A DNA stretch of 64,000 nt. It comes from Microbispora bryophytorum (lineage in GTDB: Bacteria > Actinomycetota > Actinomycetes > Streptosporangiales > Streptosporangiaceae). Made by a program: the position numbers and the translations under genes. Below are positions 29,345 to 38,527 of this stretch, piece after piece (positions within the stretch are counted from its first letter, which is position 1; each line of letters opens with the position of its first letter). The DNA is taken from positions 62,001-126,000 of the forward strand of contig NZ_VIRL01000007.1 in NCBI RefSeq assembly GCF_006874465.1, in the 5' to 3' direction. Below the pieces are notes generated by a model, which worked only from the letters and a program-made list of their open reading frames with translations, did not search any database and had not been told where the DNA came from.

Positions 29345-29362
29345 TACTAGGACGTCCTACTA
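29345..29362. promoter_or_regulatory. Palindromic operator upstream of icmA
   Basis: TAGGACGTCCTA at 29348-29359 is a perfect 12-bp palindrome; extended to 29345-29362 it matches with a single mismatch. It sits where the icmA promoter should be. The form fits TetR-family regulators of acyl-CoA genes, and no such gene is adjacent. Confidence 0.65.
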
Positions 29363-29507
29363 AATCCGGCCACCACCGGTCCCCTGTTGACTCCCCGTCT
29401 CCATGGCTGTCATGTCACACGTTGGTCGCGAATTGTCACGGAGCTTTGACAGAGCCGGGAAATCTCCAAACATGGTCAGCGCCCTTGAAGTCCACACGGA
29501 GGTGGAT

Positions 29508-31238
29508 GTGAAGCGCTTGACAGTCGTCGCCGCGACCGCGGCGATGGTGGCGGCAACCCTCGCCACGCCCGCGCAGGCCGAGCCGGCTGCCGCCGGGTCT
29601 GCGGCCCCGGCCGAATACGTGGTCCTGTACAGGGAAGGCGCGGCCGCCGCGGACGCCCAGAAGGCGATCGAAGCGGCGGGCGGCAGCGTGATCAAGGTGA
29701 ACACCGAGGTCGGACTGGCCACGGTCAGCACCACCAACGCCGGCTTCGCCGGTGCCCTGCAGAGCTCGGCCGCCGTCGAAGCGGTCGCCCGCAACCAGTC
29801 GATCGGCAGCGCGCCCGACGACGCCAAGGCGTCCGCCGCCGCGAGGAAGGCCGTGGCGCGGGCCGCCAAGAACCACACCGTGGAGAAGGAGGGCCGGGGC
29901 GGCCCCGCCCGCACGTGGGGACGCAACGTCAAGGACGAGCCGCTGGCCGACCTGCAGTGGGACATGAAGCAGATCCACGCGGACCAGGCCCACAGGTTCG
30001 AGCAGGGGGACAAGGGCGTCCTCGTCGGCATCCTCGACACCGGTGTCGACGGCTCCCACCCCGACATCGCGCCGAACTTCGACCGGAGGCTGAGCCGGAA
30101 CTTCACCGTCGACCTGCCGGCGGACGCCGACGGCACCGAGATCGACGGCCCCTGCGAGAGCGACCCCGACGGCTCCTGCACCGACCCGAACGACGTGGAC
30201 GAGAACGGCCACGGCACCCATGTCGCCTCGTCGATCGCCGCGCCCATCAACAAGCTCGGCATCTCGGGCGTCGCGCCGAAGGTGACGATCGTGAACCTGC
30301 GGGCCGGCCAGGACTCGGGCTACTTCTTCCTCCAGCCCACGGTCGACGCCCTCACCTACGCGGGGAACATCGGCGTCGACGTGGTCAACATGAGCTACTA
30401 CGTCGACCCGTGGCTGTTCAACTGCGCGGACAACCCGGCCGACAGCCCCGAGGAGCAGGCCCAGCAGCGGCTCTACGTCGCCGCCACCCAGCGGGCGATC
30501 GACTACGCGCACGCGCACGGCGTGACGGTCGTCAGCGCGGCCGGCAACGAGGCGATCGACTACACCAAGACGAACGTCGACACCGCCAGTCCCGACTTCG
30601 CCGGTTTCCCCGGCCAGGCGGCCAGGTCCCGGACCGTCCCCCCGTCCTGCGTCTCACTGCCGAGTGAGTCCGAGTACGTGATCTCGGTGTCCTCGACCGG
30701 TGTCAGCAGGCGGAAGGCGTACTACTCCAGCTTCGGCAACGGCTACGTCGACGTGGCCTCGCCCGGTGGCGACGTCTACGACACCCCCGGCAACACCAGG
30801 GACATCACCAAGGCCACGCTCTCGGCCTACCCCAAGGCGCTCGCCGTCGCCAACGGCGAGATCGACGAGAACGGCGACCCGACCGTCGACTACGTCGTGA
30901 AGGACTGCAAGGGCGCCGCCTGCGGCTACTACCAGTACCTGCAGGGCACCTCCATGGCCTCGCCCCGGGCGGCCGGCGTCGCGGCGCTCATCGTCAGCCG
31001 GTACGGCAAGCGCGACCGCGCCCACGGCGGCCTGACGCTGAACCCGGACACGGTGGAGGCGATCCTCAAGGGCACGGCCACCGGAACGGCCTGCCCGAAC
31101 CCGCCCACGTTCACCTACACCCGCATCCTGCCGACCGGCTCCACCGTGACCGCCACGCACACCTGTGAGGGCGGCCGATCGGACAACGGCTTCTATGGCA
31201 AGGGAATCGTCGACGCCCTGCGCGCCGTCGGCCACTGA
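29508..31238 (+). CDS. Secreted subtilisin-like serine protease (S8)
   Basis: A 576-residue secreted protease. A signal peptide covers about 1-24, an I9-type propeptide follows to about 110, and the S8 domain carries D177 (DTGVDGSHPD), H235 (HGTHVA) and S482 (GTSMASP). Insertions in the catalytic domain contain paired cysteines. The GTG at 29508 is preferred because GGAGGTGGAT lies directly before it; the frame opens earlier at 29403. It is divergent from icmA and ends at a strong two-way hairpin. Substrate unknown. Confidence 0.92.
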   Translation: MKRLTVVAATAAMVAATLATPAQAEPAAAGSAAPAEYVVLYREGAAAADAQKAIEAAGGSVIKVNTEVGLATVSTTNAGFAGALQSSAAVEAVARNQSIGSAPDDAKASAAARKAVARAAKNHTVEKEGRGGPARTWGRNVKDEPLADLQWDMKQIHADQAHRFEQGDKGVLVGILDTGVDGSHPDIAPNFDRRLSRNFTVDLPADADGTEIDGPCESDPDGSCTDPNDVDENGHGTHVASSIAAPINKLGISGVAPKVTIVNLRAGQDSGYFFLQPTVDALTYAGNIGVDVVNMSYYVDPWLFNCADNPADSPEEQAQQRLYVAATQRAIDYAHAHGVTVVSAAGNEAIDYTKTNVDTASPDFAGFPGQAARSRTVPPSCVSLPSESEYVISVSSTGVSRRKAYYSSFGNGYVDVASPGGDVYDTPGNTRDITKATLSAYPKALAVANGEIDENGDPTVDYVVKDCKGAACGYYQYLQGTSMASPRAAGVAALIVSRYGKRDRAHGGLTLNPDTVEAILKGTATGTACPNPPTFTYTRILPTGSTVTATHTCEGGRSDNGFYGKGIVDALRAVGH

Positions 31239-31318
31239 GCTGAGCTGAGCTAGCCGACCCGGGCCGGGCTGAGCCGAGCCGACTGGGCCGACCGGCGGCG
31301 CACCCGTGCGCCTGCCTC

Positions 31319-31359
31319 GGGCCGGTGACGCACCCCGCGTGGCGGTGCGTCACCGGCCC
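31319..31359. terminator. Two-way hairpin between protease and MarR gene
   Basis: Perfect 16-bp arms 31319-31334 and 31344-31359 around nine bases, midway between two convergent genes. It is one of the strongest hairpins in the window. Confidence 0.85.
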
Positions 31360-31397
31360 ACCCGGGTCTTCCACCGCGAGGCCGGCGCGGGGCCGCG

Positions 31398-31943
31398 TCA
31401 GGAGCTGAAGTCGCCCGCGGCGACGCGCAAGGTCCTGAGCAGCCCGAACATCTCCCCCAGCTCGGCCTCGTCGTACATGCCCATGCAGAAACCCGCGTTC
31501 ATCAGGTCGGCTGTGGCCCGCCGCACGATGGTCCGGCCCTCGTCGGTGATCTCCGCGAGCACGCCACGACCGTCCCGCGGGTTGCGCATGCGGCGGACCA
31601 GGCCGGCCCGTTCGAGGCGGTCCACCGTGTTGGTCACGCTCGTCGGGTGTACCATCAGCCGCTCGCCGATCTTCGACAGCGGCAGCGACCCGGCCCGGCT
31701 GAACGTGAGCAGCACGAGCGCCTCATATCTGGCGAAGGTCAGGTCGTACGGCTTGAGCAGCGTGTCCAGTTGCGCCAGCAGGATCTGATGGGCTCTCATG
31801 ATCGAAGTGACGGCGGCCATGGCGGACGACGGCCCGAACGTCGAACGCCAGGTGTCGGCAGCCCTTTCGATCGGGTCGAACGGGAGCTTGAGCGGCCGGG
31901 GGCCACCCGTGGGCGGTGGCTCGGAGCTGGGCGGAACGGACAC
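31398..31943 (-). CDS. MarR-family regulator
   Basis: A 181-residue winged-helix regulator. The core includes LTFARYEALVLLTFSR, the recognition region LMVHPTSVTNTVDRLERAG and the wing NPRDGRG. Family proteins have an N-terminal LPFDPIERA segment, so the start must lie before about 31880; GTG 31943 is the nearest candidate and has no ribosome-binding site, which would suit a leaderless transcript. An in-frame extension to 32345 is open but not protein-like. It lies beside a divergent membrane protein gene; regulation of that gene is possible but unproven. Confidence 0.85.
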   Translation of the reverse strand: MSVPPSSEPPPTGGPRPLKLPFDPIERAADTWRSTFGPSSAMAAVTSIMRAHQILLAQLDTLLKPYDLTFARYEALVLLTFSRAGSLPLSKIGERLMVHPTSVTNTVDRLERAGLVRRMRNPRDGRGVLAEITDEGRTIVRRATADLMNAGFCMGMYDEAELGEMFGLLRTLRVAAGDFSS

Positions 31944-32247
31944 AGCGATATACGGTAGCGCGGCGCCCGCCACGATCGACCGGCGCACCGAGCGTAACCG
32001 GATTGATTCCTTGACCCCAGAACTCCCCCCGTACGGGTCACGCTCCGTTATGGTTGCGACGTCGAAAGGTGAGGCGGCGGCAAACCCGGCGGCACGGGGA
32101 ACCCCGTCTGCTAGAGGACGTCTCGCGGACGGGGGTCCGCGGGGGACGCGTCCGATGGCGGGCGAGGCGAGGCCGGCCGGTGAATCAGCGCCACGGGGAA
32201 CGGCGTCGGTTCGCGCACCGCTCACACAGACACGGGGGAGATTTTCA
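31944..32247. other. Divergent regulatory region, no gene seen
   Basis: About 300 bp between the MarR start and the leader of the membrane-protein gene. It holds no convincing gene. Promoters for both directions must lie here. Several GGGG/CCCC stretches between 32090 and 32160 can pair, but no clear operator was singled out. Confidence 0.45.
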
Positions 32248-32320
32248 ATGGACAGCATCGCTGTCCCGGCGCCGCATGCGCGCCGGACGTCGGTGGCGTG
32301 GCCGGGGGCCGCGCCCTGCT

Positions 32321-34432
32321 GTGGGTGAGCATAGGGGCGGTTCACGCGGTGAGCTGAGACACGGCGCGCTGGTCGCGGCGACCGTGCTGTTCGTGCTCGC
32401 GCTCGTCGCCGCGTGGAGCGTCCTCATTCCCGGTTTCATGGACTGGGACGACATAGTGGCGGCCGTCATCGGCTCGCTGCGCCTGACGGGACCGCTCGGA
32501 GCCGCGTTCGCGGCCTGGGTCGCGTTCCGCAGGCGCCGCGCGGACAAGGGCCGTGTCCTGACGCCGTGGCGGGCCGCCAGGGCGCCGCTGTCGATCATCG
32601 CGGTCGTCACCGGCTCCTTCGGGGCGACCGTGCTGCTGCTCGGGCTGCGTGCCGCGCTGACCGGGCAGGGCGGGCCGCTGCTGCCCGGCGGTCTCGCGAT
32701 GTCCGTCGCCGGGCTGGGGCTGTATGTCGTGATCGGCTGGATCCTCGGCTGGCTCGTGCCGGTCGTCGTCGTCCCGCTGATCGCGGGAGCCGGCACGTTC
32801 GGGCTGTTCACCTGGCTGGCCACCGGGCCCAACTGGGCCGACCGGCTCGCGCCCGGCACCGGGGAGCCGTACGACCTGCTCTCCGGCGTCAGCGAGACCG
32901 CCTACGCGGACCAGACGCTGTGGCTGCTCGGCCTCAGCACCGCGCTGCTGCTCGGGTGGGTGGCCCTGGTGACCCGGCGGACGCTGGCACTGGCCGCCGC
33001 GGTGATCACCGTGCTGGCCGCCGGGACCGGCGCGGCCCGGCTCGTCACCGGGCCGCGGACGATAACGGTGAGCGAGCGTCTCGTCTGCCAGGAATGGCCC
33101 ATCAGCGTCTGCGTGCATCCGGCGCTGCGCGGGGGCCTGGCCGAGCTCGCCACCGTGTTCACCAAGCTCGCCCTGCGCCTGAACGGCACGCCGGCCGCCT
33201 TCACGAGGGTCGAGCAACGGGCGTACGGCGAGGAGGGCTCGACGGGGCCGGGAGTGGTCGTCGTCCACATCGACGACCTCGGATCCGGATACGCCCAGCG
33301 GGCGGCCACCGAGTTCCTCGACCGCCTGGCCCGCCCGTGCCCGGGAGCCGGGGCCGCCGGCTACCGTGCCGTCGTCGTCGCCTGGCTGCGGGGTGTCGCG
33401 CTGCCCAGCGGACCGCTGCGCGAGCACCACGAGGCGGCCATCTGGTTCTCCGAGCTGAGTGAGGGCCAGCGGCACGACTGGCTGCGCATGTTCTACTCCG
33501 ACTTCGTCTCCTGCGGTCTGCAGGCCAAGCACTTCGGCGGCGGCACCCGGCCCGCCGACCCCGTCGCGTCGGGTTATCCGGTCAATCCCACCCCCGCGTA
33601 CGCGCCGGACTATCCGGTCGAGCCGAGTCCGCCGGGAACGGTCGTCGCCACCGGCATGCCGACCGGCCTCGACCCCGGCTGGGAGCAGGGGACGGGCCCA
33701 CGCGGCGAGACCGGTCCGGGATGGACCGGCCCGAGTCCGGCCGCATCGTTGTGGCCGTCTCCCGCCGCGAGCCCCGCCGGCCGGTATCCCACGGGCCGGT
33801 ATCCGACGGGTGAAGGCCCCATGGGCCAGGGGCCTATGGGTCAGGGGCCTATGGGTCAGGGTCCGATGGGCCGCCCGGGTTACCCGGGTCCGTGGGACGC
33901 GCCGCACGGCGAAGGCGCCCGGAGAGGCGGCCCCTGGACCCCCGGCCCGGGACGGTCGCCGCACCCCTGGCGGCCCGGAAGGCCCGGCAGGGGCGGTGAC
34001 GACGCCGCGTCCCCGGACCGCCCGGGTGCGCCCGGCACGCAGGAACGGCCCGGCGGCGTCGGCGCGAGCCCGTCACCCGCGCAGGACCGCCCCGGCCGCC
34101 CGCAACCCGGCGTGCAGGAACGGCCCGGCGGCGCGAGCACCTCCCCCGTCCAGGACCACCGGCCCCGCCGTCCGCGGTCCACCGGCGCGGTCCAAGGCCG
34201 GGACGGGCACGACGCCCGCCCCGGACACACCGCGCGACCCGGGGAACGCTCCGACGGTCCAGACAGTGGTCCAGGCAACAGTCCAGACGGTGGTCGTGAC
34301 GCCGGTCGTGACGCCGGTCGCACGGACCCCGCCCGGCCTGCCACGGACGACACCGACGCCCGCGACGCGGGCCCCCGGGACGACCCTGGCGTGATGGGCG
34401 TCCCCGGCACGCTCCTGGCGCCCGCGGCGTAG
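32321..34432 (+). CDS. Multi-pass membrane protein with disordered tail (start uncertain)
   Basis: Not recognised. The first 240 residues hold about six membrane segments, a soluble domain of about 160 residues follows, and the last 300 residues are disordered and rich in Pro, Gly, Arg and Asp with a PMGQG repeat (four copies near 33820-33870). In-frame starts are poor: GTG 32321 lacks a ribosome-binding site. A well-supported ATG (GGGGGAG seven bases before) lies at 32248 but in another frame, giving 26 residues before TGA near 32327. Either a frameshift separates the true start from the body, or the short frame is a coupled leader. Both readings are recorded here. Confidence 0.65.
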   Translation: MGEHRGGSRGELRHGALVAATVLFVLALVAAWSVLIPGFMDWDDIVAAVIGSLRLTGPLGAAFAAWVAFRRRRADKGRVLTPWRAARAPLSIIAVVTGSFGATVLLLGLRAALTGQGGPLLPGGLAMSVAGLGLYVVIGWILGWLVPVVVVPLIAGAGTFGLFTWLATGPNWADRLAPGTGEPYDLLSGVSETAYADQTLWLLGLSTALLLGWVALVTRRTLALAAAVITVLAAGTGAARLVTGPRTITVSERLVCQEWPISVCVHPALRGGLAELATVFTKLALRLNGTPAAFTRVEQRAYGEEGSTGPGVVVVHIDDLGSGYAQRAATEFLDRLARPCPGAGAAGYRAVVVAWLRGVALPSGPLREHHEAAIWFSELSEGQRHDWLRMFYSDFVSCGLQAKHFGGGTRPADPVASGYPVNPTPAYAPDYPVEPSPPGTVVATGMPTGLDPGWEQGTGPRGETGPGWTGPSPAASLWPSPAASPAGRYPTGRYPTGEGPMGQGPMGQGPMGQGPMGRPGYPGPWDAPHGEGARRGGPWTPGPGRSPHPWRPGRPGRGGDDAASPDRPGAPGTQERPGGVGASPSPAQDRPGRPQPGVQERPGGASTSPVQDHRPRRPRSTGAVQGRDGHDARPGHTARPGERSDGPDSGPGNSPDGGRDAGRDAGRTDPARPATDDTDARDAGPRDDPGVMGVPGTLLAPAA

Positions 34433-34619
34433 TCCGCCCCGCGCCTGACAGAACCGGCCGCGGGGCAGAACCGACCGCGGGGCAGGACCGGCCGACTGGC
34501 CGAATCGGCCGCGGGGCGGGCCGGTCCGGCCATCGGTCCGGACGAAAGGCGGGTTGGGGAGGACCGAAGCACCGCCTATGGACAGAAATGATCTTCTCGA
34601 ACGTGAGATCGCGGGAATA

Positions 34620-34636
34620 GGGGGAAGATTCCCCCC
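34620..34636 (+). promoter_or_regulatory. Ribosome-binding site inside a small palindrome
   Basis: GGGGGAAGATTCCCCC lies directly before the GTG at 34637. The GGGGGAAG that should serve as the ribosome-binding site can pair with the following TTCCCCC, hiding it. Spacing to the GTG is long, so translation may be weak or regulated. Confidence 0.5.
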
Positions 34637-35356
34637 GTGGACCGTCAGACCCGTCCCTCGTTCACGCCGGCCGACTCCGGCGCCGCCACCGACGCCACGG
34701 CACGCGCCGGGGCCCCCGCACCCCGCTCCCGGCGCGGCTGGCGGGTGCTCGCCGGCCTGCTGTTCGTGGTCCTGCTGCTCGTGGTCGGCGCCCGGCTGAC
34801 CTGGTCCTGGCTCAACCCGCTGGGCGAGCAGACCATCGACCGCAGCGGCCCCGCGCTGCTCCGGTCCGTGCAGAACCTGAGCCGCTTCGAGGCCGCGACC
34901 GGCGACTTCCAGGTCATCGTCGACCTGGAGAAGGACGCGAAGTTCGTGCCGGACGCGATCAAGGGCTCCCGCACGCTCTTCGTGGGCGCCGGCACCGTGG
35001 ACGCATATGTGGACTTCACCACGCTGCCCAAGGATGCCTTCACCGTCTCCCCCGACCGCACGAGGGTGACGGTGCGGCTGCCGCACGCCGAGCTGGAAAA
35101 GCCCAACCTCGACAGCAAACGGTCGTACGTCTTCGCACAGGAGCGGGGCATCTTCGACCGGATCTCCGACTTCCTGTCGTCGTCGCCGCAGAACCAACAG
35201 GAGCTCTACATGCTGGCCGAACGCAAGATCGCCGATGCGGCCACCGCCAGTGACCTGCGCTCCCGTGCCGACCAGAACACCAAGGCCATGCTGGAGGGCG
35301 TGCTGAAGTCCCTCGGCTTCACGACGGTCACGGTCAGGTACGACGGCGAGCCCTGA
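34637..35356 (+). CDS. DUF4230 membrane-anchored protein
   Basis: A 239-residue protein with a membrane helix at about 38-56 and an extracytoplasmic DUF4230 domain from about 70 to the end (FQVIVDLEKDAKFVPD, GAGTVDAYVDF, SYVFAQERG). The family is common in actinobacteria and has no known function. GTG 34637 is used; the ribosome-binding site sits in a palindrome. It follows the large membrane protein by about 200 bp on the same strand, so the pair may work together at the membrane, which is inference. Confidence 0.82.
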   Translation: MDRQTRPSFTPADSGAATDATARAGAPAPRSRRGWRVLAGLLFVVLLLVVGARLTWSWLNPLGEQTIDRSGPALLRSVQNLSRFEAATGDFQVIVDLEKDAKFVPDAIKGSRTLFVGAGTVDAYVDFTTLPKDAFTVSPDRTRVTVRLPHAELEKPNLDSKRSYVFAQERGIFDRISDFLSSSPQNQQELYMLAERKIADAATASDLRSRADQNTKAMLEGVLKSLGFTTVTVRYDGEP

Positions 35357-35423
35357 CCCGTCGGCCGCCGTGAGGCGAGAGCCGTACGGGCCGGGCCCGG
35401 ACCGGCCCGGCCCTGCCCTGCCT

Positions 35424-35535
35424 CTCAGCGCAGCGCGGCGCCCCGGCCTAGCGCCGCAGCGCGGCGCCTCGGACCGGCGTCTCAGCGCAGCGCAGCGCGG
35501 CACCTCGGCCCGGCACCTCAGCGCAGCGCGGCGAT
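35424..35535. repeat. Tandem copies of the meaB 3' end
   Basis: The motif CTCAGCGCAGCGCGGCG recurs four times in imperfect units of about 29-36 bp. The last copy is the coding end of meaB, and each copy carries the reverse of the Ala-Leu-Arg-stop codons. It looks like tandem amplification of the gene end into the downstream space. Confidence 0.7.
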
Positions 35536-36576
35536 GAGGTCGTCGGCGGCGGCGTAGGGATCGGTCTGCGCGCCGAGCAGCCGCTCGGCGAGAGCGTCGA
35601 GGCGGTCACCGTGGAGCACGGCGAAGCGCGACCGGAGCTGGGCCAGCGCGATCGCCTCGATCTCGTCGCGGGCCCTGGCCAGCCGCCGCCTACGGGCCTC
35701 ACCCGACTCCTCCAGGTATGCCTGGTGCTTGTCCAGCTCGGCCATCAGGTCGTCCGCGCCCTCGCCCTTGGAGGCGACGGTGGTGACGATCGGCGGCCGC
35801 CACGGTGTCTCGACGAGGCCGGTCATGTTCCGCAGTTCCCGCACGGTCGCCTGGACGCCGTCGCGGTCGGCCTTGTTCACCACCAGGACGTCGGCGACCT
35901 CGAGGATGCCCGCCTTGGCGGCCTGCACGCCGTCGCCCATGCCCGGCGCGAGAATGACGACGGTCGTGTCGGCCAGACGGGCGATCTCCACCTCGGCCTG
36001 CCCCACGCCGACCGTCTCGACGAGGATCACGTCGCATCCGGCGGCCTCCAGCACGCGCAGCGCCTGCGGCGTGGCCCACGCGAGCCCGCCCAGGTGCCCC
36101 CGGCTCGACATGCTGCGGATGAAGACCCCCGGATCGGTCGCGTGGTCCTGCATGCGGACGCGGTCGCCGAGCAGGGCCCCGCCGGTGAACGGGCTGGAGG
36201 GGTCGACCGCGAGCACCCCCACCGTGCTGCCGCGTTTGCGGAACGCCCGGATGAGCATGCCGGTCGAGGTCGACTTGCCGACGCCGGGAGAGCCGGTCAG
36301 GCCGATGACCCGGGCGGGGTGTGCCCGCGCGGCGCCGGTGGCGAGCGCGGCCATCGCCTCGCGCAGCGCACGGCTCGCCGCCGCGGGCGCCGCCGGGTCT
36401 CCCCCCGCGGAACCGGCGGAACCAGCAGGACCGGCGGAACCGGCGGGCCGCGCGGCGTGCGCGGCCTTCGCGGCGTTCTCCGCGTTTTCGACGGCGTTCT
36501 CCACCAGCGAGATCAGCCGCGCCACCGCGCGCGGCCGTCCCTGTCGCGCCTGACCGACAAGCTCACGGACGTCCAC
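35518..36576 (-). CDS. meaB: MeaB, GTPase chaperone of B12-dependent acyl-CoA mutases
   Basis: A 352-residue G3E-type GTPase that loads and protects adenosylcobalamin in methylmalonyl- or isobutyryl-CoA mutase. The P-loop GSPGVGKS lies at 95-102, with FIRSMSSRGHLGG and ETVGVGQAE as switch motifs and NKAD as the guanine motif. Residues about 34-68 are an Ala/Gly/Pro-rich insertion encoded by GGAACC-type repeats (36411-36450) not usual in the family. It follows the thiolase gene by 12 bp, forming a leftward pair, with the epimerase divergent. icmA is 6 kb away. Confidence 0.93.
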   Translation of the reverse strand: MDVRELVGQARQGRPRAVARLISLVENAVENAENAAKAAHAARPAGSAGPAGSAGSAGGDPAAPAAASRALREAMAALATGAARAHPARVIGLTGSPGVGKSTSTGMLIRAFRKRGSTVGVLAVDPSSPFTGGALLGDRVRMQDHATDPGVFIRSMSSRGHLGGLAWATPQALRVLEAAGCDVILVETVGVGQAEVEIARLADTTVVILAPGMGDGVQAAKAGILEVADVLVVNKADRDGVQATVRELRNMTGLVETPWRPPIVTTVASKGEGADDLMAELDKHQAYLEESGEARRRRLARARDEIEAIALAQLRSRFAVLHGDRLDALAERLLGAQTDPYAAADDLIAALR

Positions 36577-36588
36577 CTGCGGCTCCGT

Positions 36589-37818
36589 TCAGGCGCCGGG
36601 CGCGGGAACCCGGATGATCAGCGCGTCGCCCTGGCCGCCGCCGCCGCACAGGCCGGCCGCGCCGAGGCCGCCGCCGCGCCTCTTCAGCTCGTGGGCCAGC
36701 GTCAGCACGATCCGGGCGCCGGACGCGCCGATCGGGTGGCCGAGCGCGATTCCGCCGCCGTTGACGTTGACCCTGTCGAGCGGAACGCCCAGTTCCTTCG
36801 CCGACTGCAGCACGACCTGGGCGAACGCCTCATTGATCTCCAGCAGGTCGAGGTCGCCGACGGTCAGCCCCTGCTTGGCCAGCGCCTGCGTGATGGCGTT
36901 GGCGGGCTGGGACTGCAGCGAGTTGTCCGGCCCGGCCACGTTGCCGTGCGCGCCGATCTCGGCCAGCCATTCCAGGCCCAGCTCCTCGGCCTTGGCCTTC
37001 GACATCACGACCACGGCGACGGCGCCGTCGGAGATCTGCGAGGCCGATCCGGCCGTGATGGTGCCGTCCTTGGTGAACGCCGGGCGCAGCTTCGCCAGGG
37101 TCTCGACCGTGGTGTCCTCGCGGATTCCCTCGTCGGCGGAGAACAGCACCGGGTCCCCCTGTGTCCCACCCCCATGGCTACGCCCCGCCGCCCCCTTTCG
37201 CCGGGGCAGCGGCACCGGGACGATCTCGTCGTCGAACAGGCCCTTCTCGGTGGCCTCGGCGGCGCGCTGGTGCGACCGCGCCGAGAACTCGTCCTGCTCC
37301 TCCCGGGTCAGGCCGAGCCGCGCGTTGTGGCGCTCGGTGGACTCCCCCATCGCGATCTGGTCGAACGCGTCGGTGAGGCCGTCGTGGGCCATCGCGTCCA
37401 CGATCCCGGCGTTGCCGTACTTCACGCCCTTGCGCAGACCCGGCAGCAGGTGCGGCGCGTTGGTCATCGACTCCATGCCGCCCGCGACGACGATGTCGAA
37501 CTCGCCCGCGCGGATGAGCTGGTCGGCCAGCGCGATCGCGTCGAGGCCCGACAGACAGACCTTGTTGATGGTGAGGGAGGGCACGGTCATGGGGATGCCG
37601 GCCTTCACCGCCGCCTGTCGCGAGGGGATCTGTCCCGCACCGGCCTGGAGCACCTGCCCCATGATCACGTACTGGACCTGGTCCGGAGAGACGCCCGCCC
37701 GCTCCAGCGCCGCTTTGATCGCGATCCCGCCCAGCTCGACGGCGGACAGGTCGGAGAGCGAGCCGAGGAGCCGTCCGATCGGTGTGCGTGCTCCGGCGAC
37801 GATGACGGAACCAGACAT
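36589..37818 (-). CDS. atoB: Acetyl-CoA acetyltransferase (thiolase)
   Basis: A 409-residue biosynthetic-type thiolase joining two acetyl-CoA to acetoacetyl-CoA, or the reverse. The acyl-carrying cysteine is in NKVCLSG, the catalytic histidine region is [13 protein letters not shown], and the final cysteine is in LCGGGGQG. A loop near 215 ([13 protein letters not shown]) is longer than usual. It is divergent from methylmalonyl-CoA epimerase and followed by meaB, a grouping around short-chain acyl-CoA metabolism conserved in actinomycetes. Confidence 0.92.
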   Translation of the reverse strand: MSGSVIVAGARTPIGRLLGSLSDLSAVELGGIAIKAALERAGVSPDQVQYVIMGQVLQAGAGQIPSRQAAVKAGIPMTVPSLTINKVCLSGLDAIALADQLIRAGEFDIVVAGGMESMTNAPHLLPGLRKGVKYGNAGIVDAMAHDGLTDAFDQIAMGESTERHNARLGLTREEQDEFSARSHQRAAEATEKGLFDDEIVPVPLPRRKGAAGRSHGGGTQGDPVLFSADEGIREDTTVETLAKLRPAFTKDGTITAGSASQISDGAVAVVVMSKAKAEELGLEWLAEIGAHGNVAGPDNSLQSQPANAITQALAKQGLTVGDLDLLEINEAFAQVVLQSAKELGVPLDRVNVNGGGIALGHPIGASGARIVLTLAHELKRRGGGLGAAGLCGGGGQGDALIIRVPAPGA

Positions 37819-37923
37819 TGAGACCCTCCACTACGAGATCGGGGCGACGGTGTCACCATACCCAGGAGTAGTGAGGCCGCCCGGGAACGGGCGGTGGGAC
37901 GGGAACGGCGAGGGGAGACGGCG

Positions 37924-38346
37924 ATGCTGCTGCGCATCGACCACGTGGGCGTGGCCTGCCACAACCTGGAAGAGAAGATCGAGTTCTACGAGTCCGTCTT
38001 CGGCCTGACCGTCGTCAGCCGCGAGGTGAACGAGGAGCAGGGCGTCCGCGAGGCCATGCTGCACGTGGCCGACGGCGACCAGGGCGCGTCGTATGTCCAG
38101 CTCCTCGAACCGCTACACCCCGACACCGCCGTGGGCAGGTTCCTCGCCAAGCGGGGCGAGGGCGTGCATCATATCGGGTACGGCGTGGCGGACGTCACCG
38201 AGGCCCTGAAGGAGATCGGGGCGAAGGGCGTGCGCCTGATCGACGAGCGGCCCAGACACGGGTCGATGGGGGCCTCGATCGCGTTCCTGCATCCAAAGGA
38301 CGTGGGAGGGGTTCTCACCGAGCTCGTCGAGACGTCCAGGCGCTAG
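37924..38346 (+). CDS. mce: Methylmalonyl-CoA epimerase
   Basis: A 140-residue glyoxalase-fold enzyme interconverting the R and S forms of methylmalonyl-CoA. Typical segments are RIDHVGVACHNLEE, YVQLLEP, GEGVHHIGYGV and a C-terminal PKDVGGVLTELVE; the histidines and glutamates in them bind the metal. AGGGGAGA lies before the ATG at 37924. It is divergent from atoB-meaB and precedes the FilP-like gene, the same order I recall from Streptomyces. Confidence 0.93.
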   Translation: MLLRIDHVGVACHNLEEKIEFYESVFGLTVVSREVNEEQGVREAMLHVADGDQGASYVQLLEPLHPDTAVGRFLAKRGEGVHHIGYGVADVTEALKEIGAKGVRLIDERPRHGSMGASIAFLHPKDVGGVLTELVETSRR

Positions 38347-38527
38347 ACAAACGCAAGAAACGTTCATACGTAACAAGTCGCGCAGAAAGTCGGAGGGGGC
38401 CTCCAAGGCGGCAGTACCGGAGTACGCTGGCGTACCACCGGACGTGGACGCCAAACCGGCTTCCCCGCCTCGGAACCGACCCCCCGTCCGGCCCCTGTAG
38501 CCGTCTCGACAACCAGGATCGAGCCTC

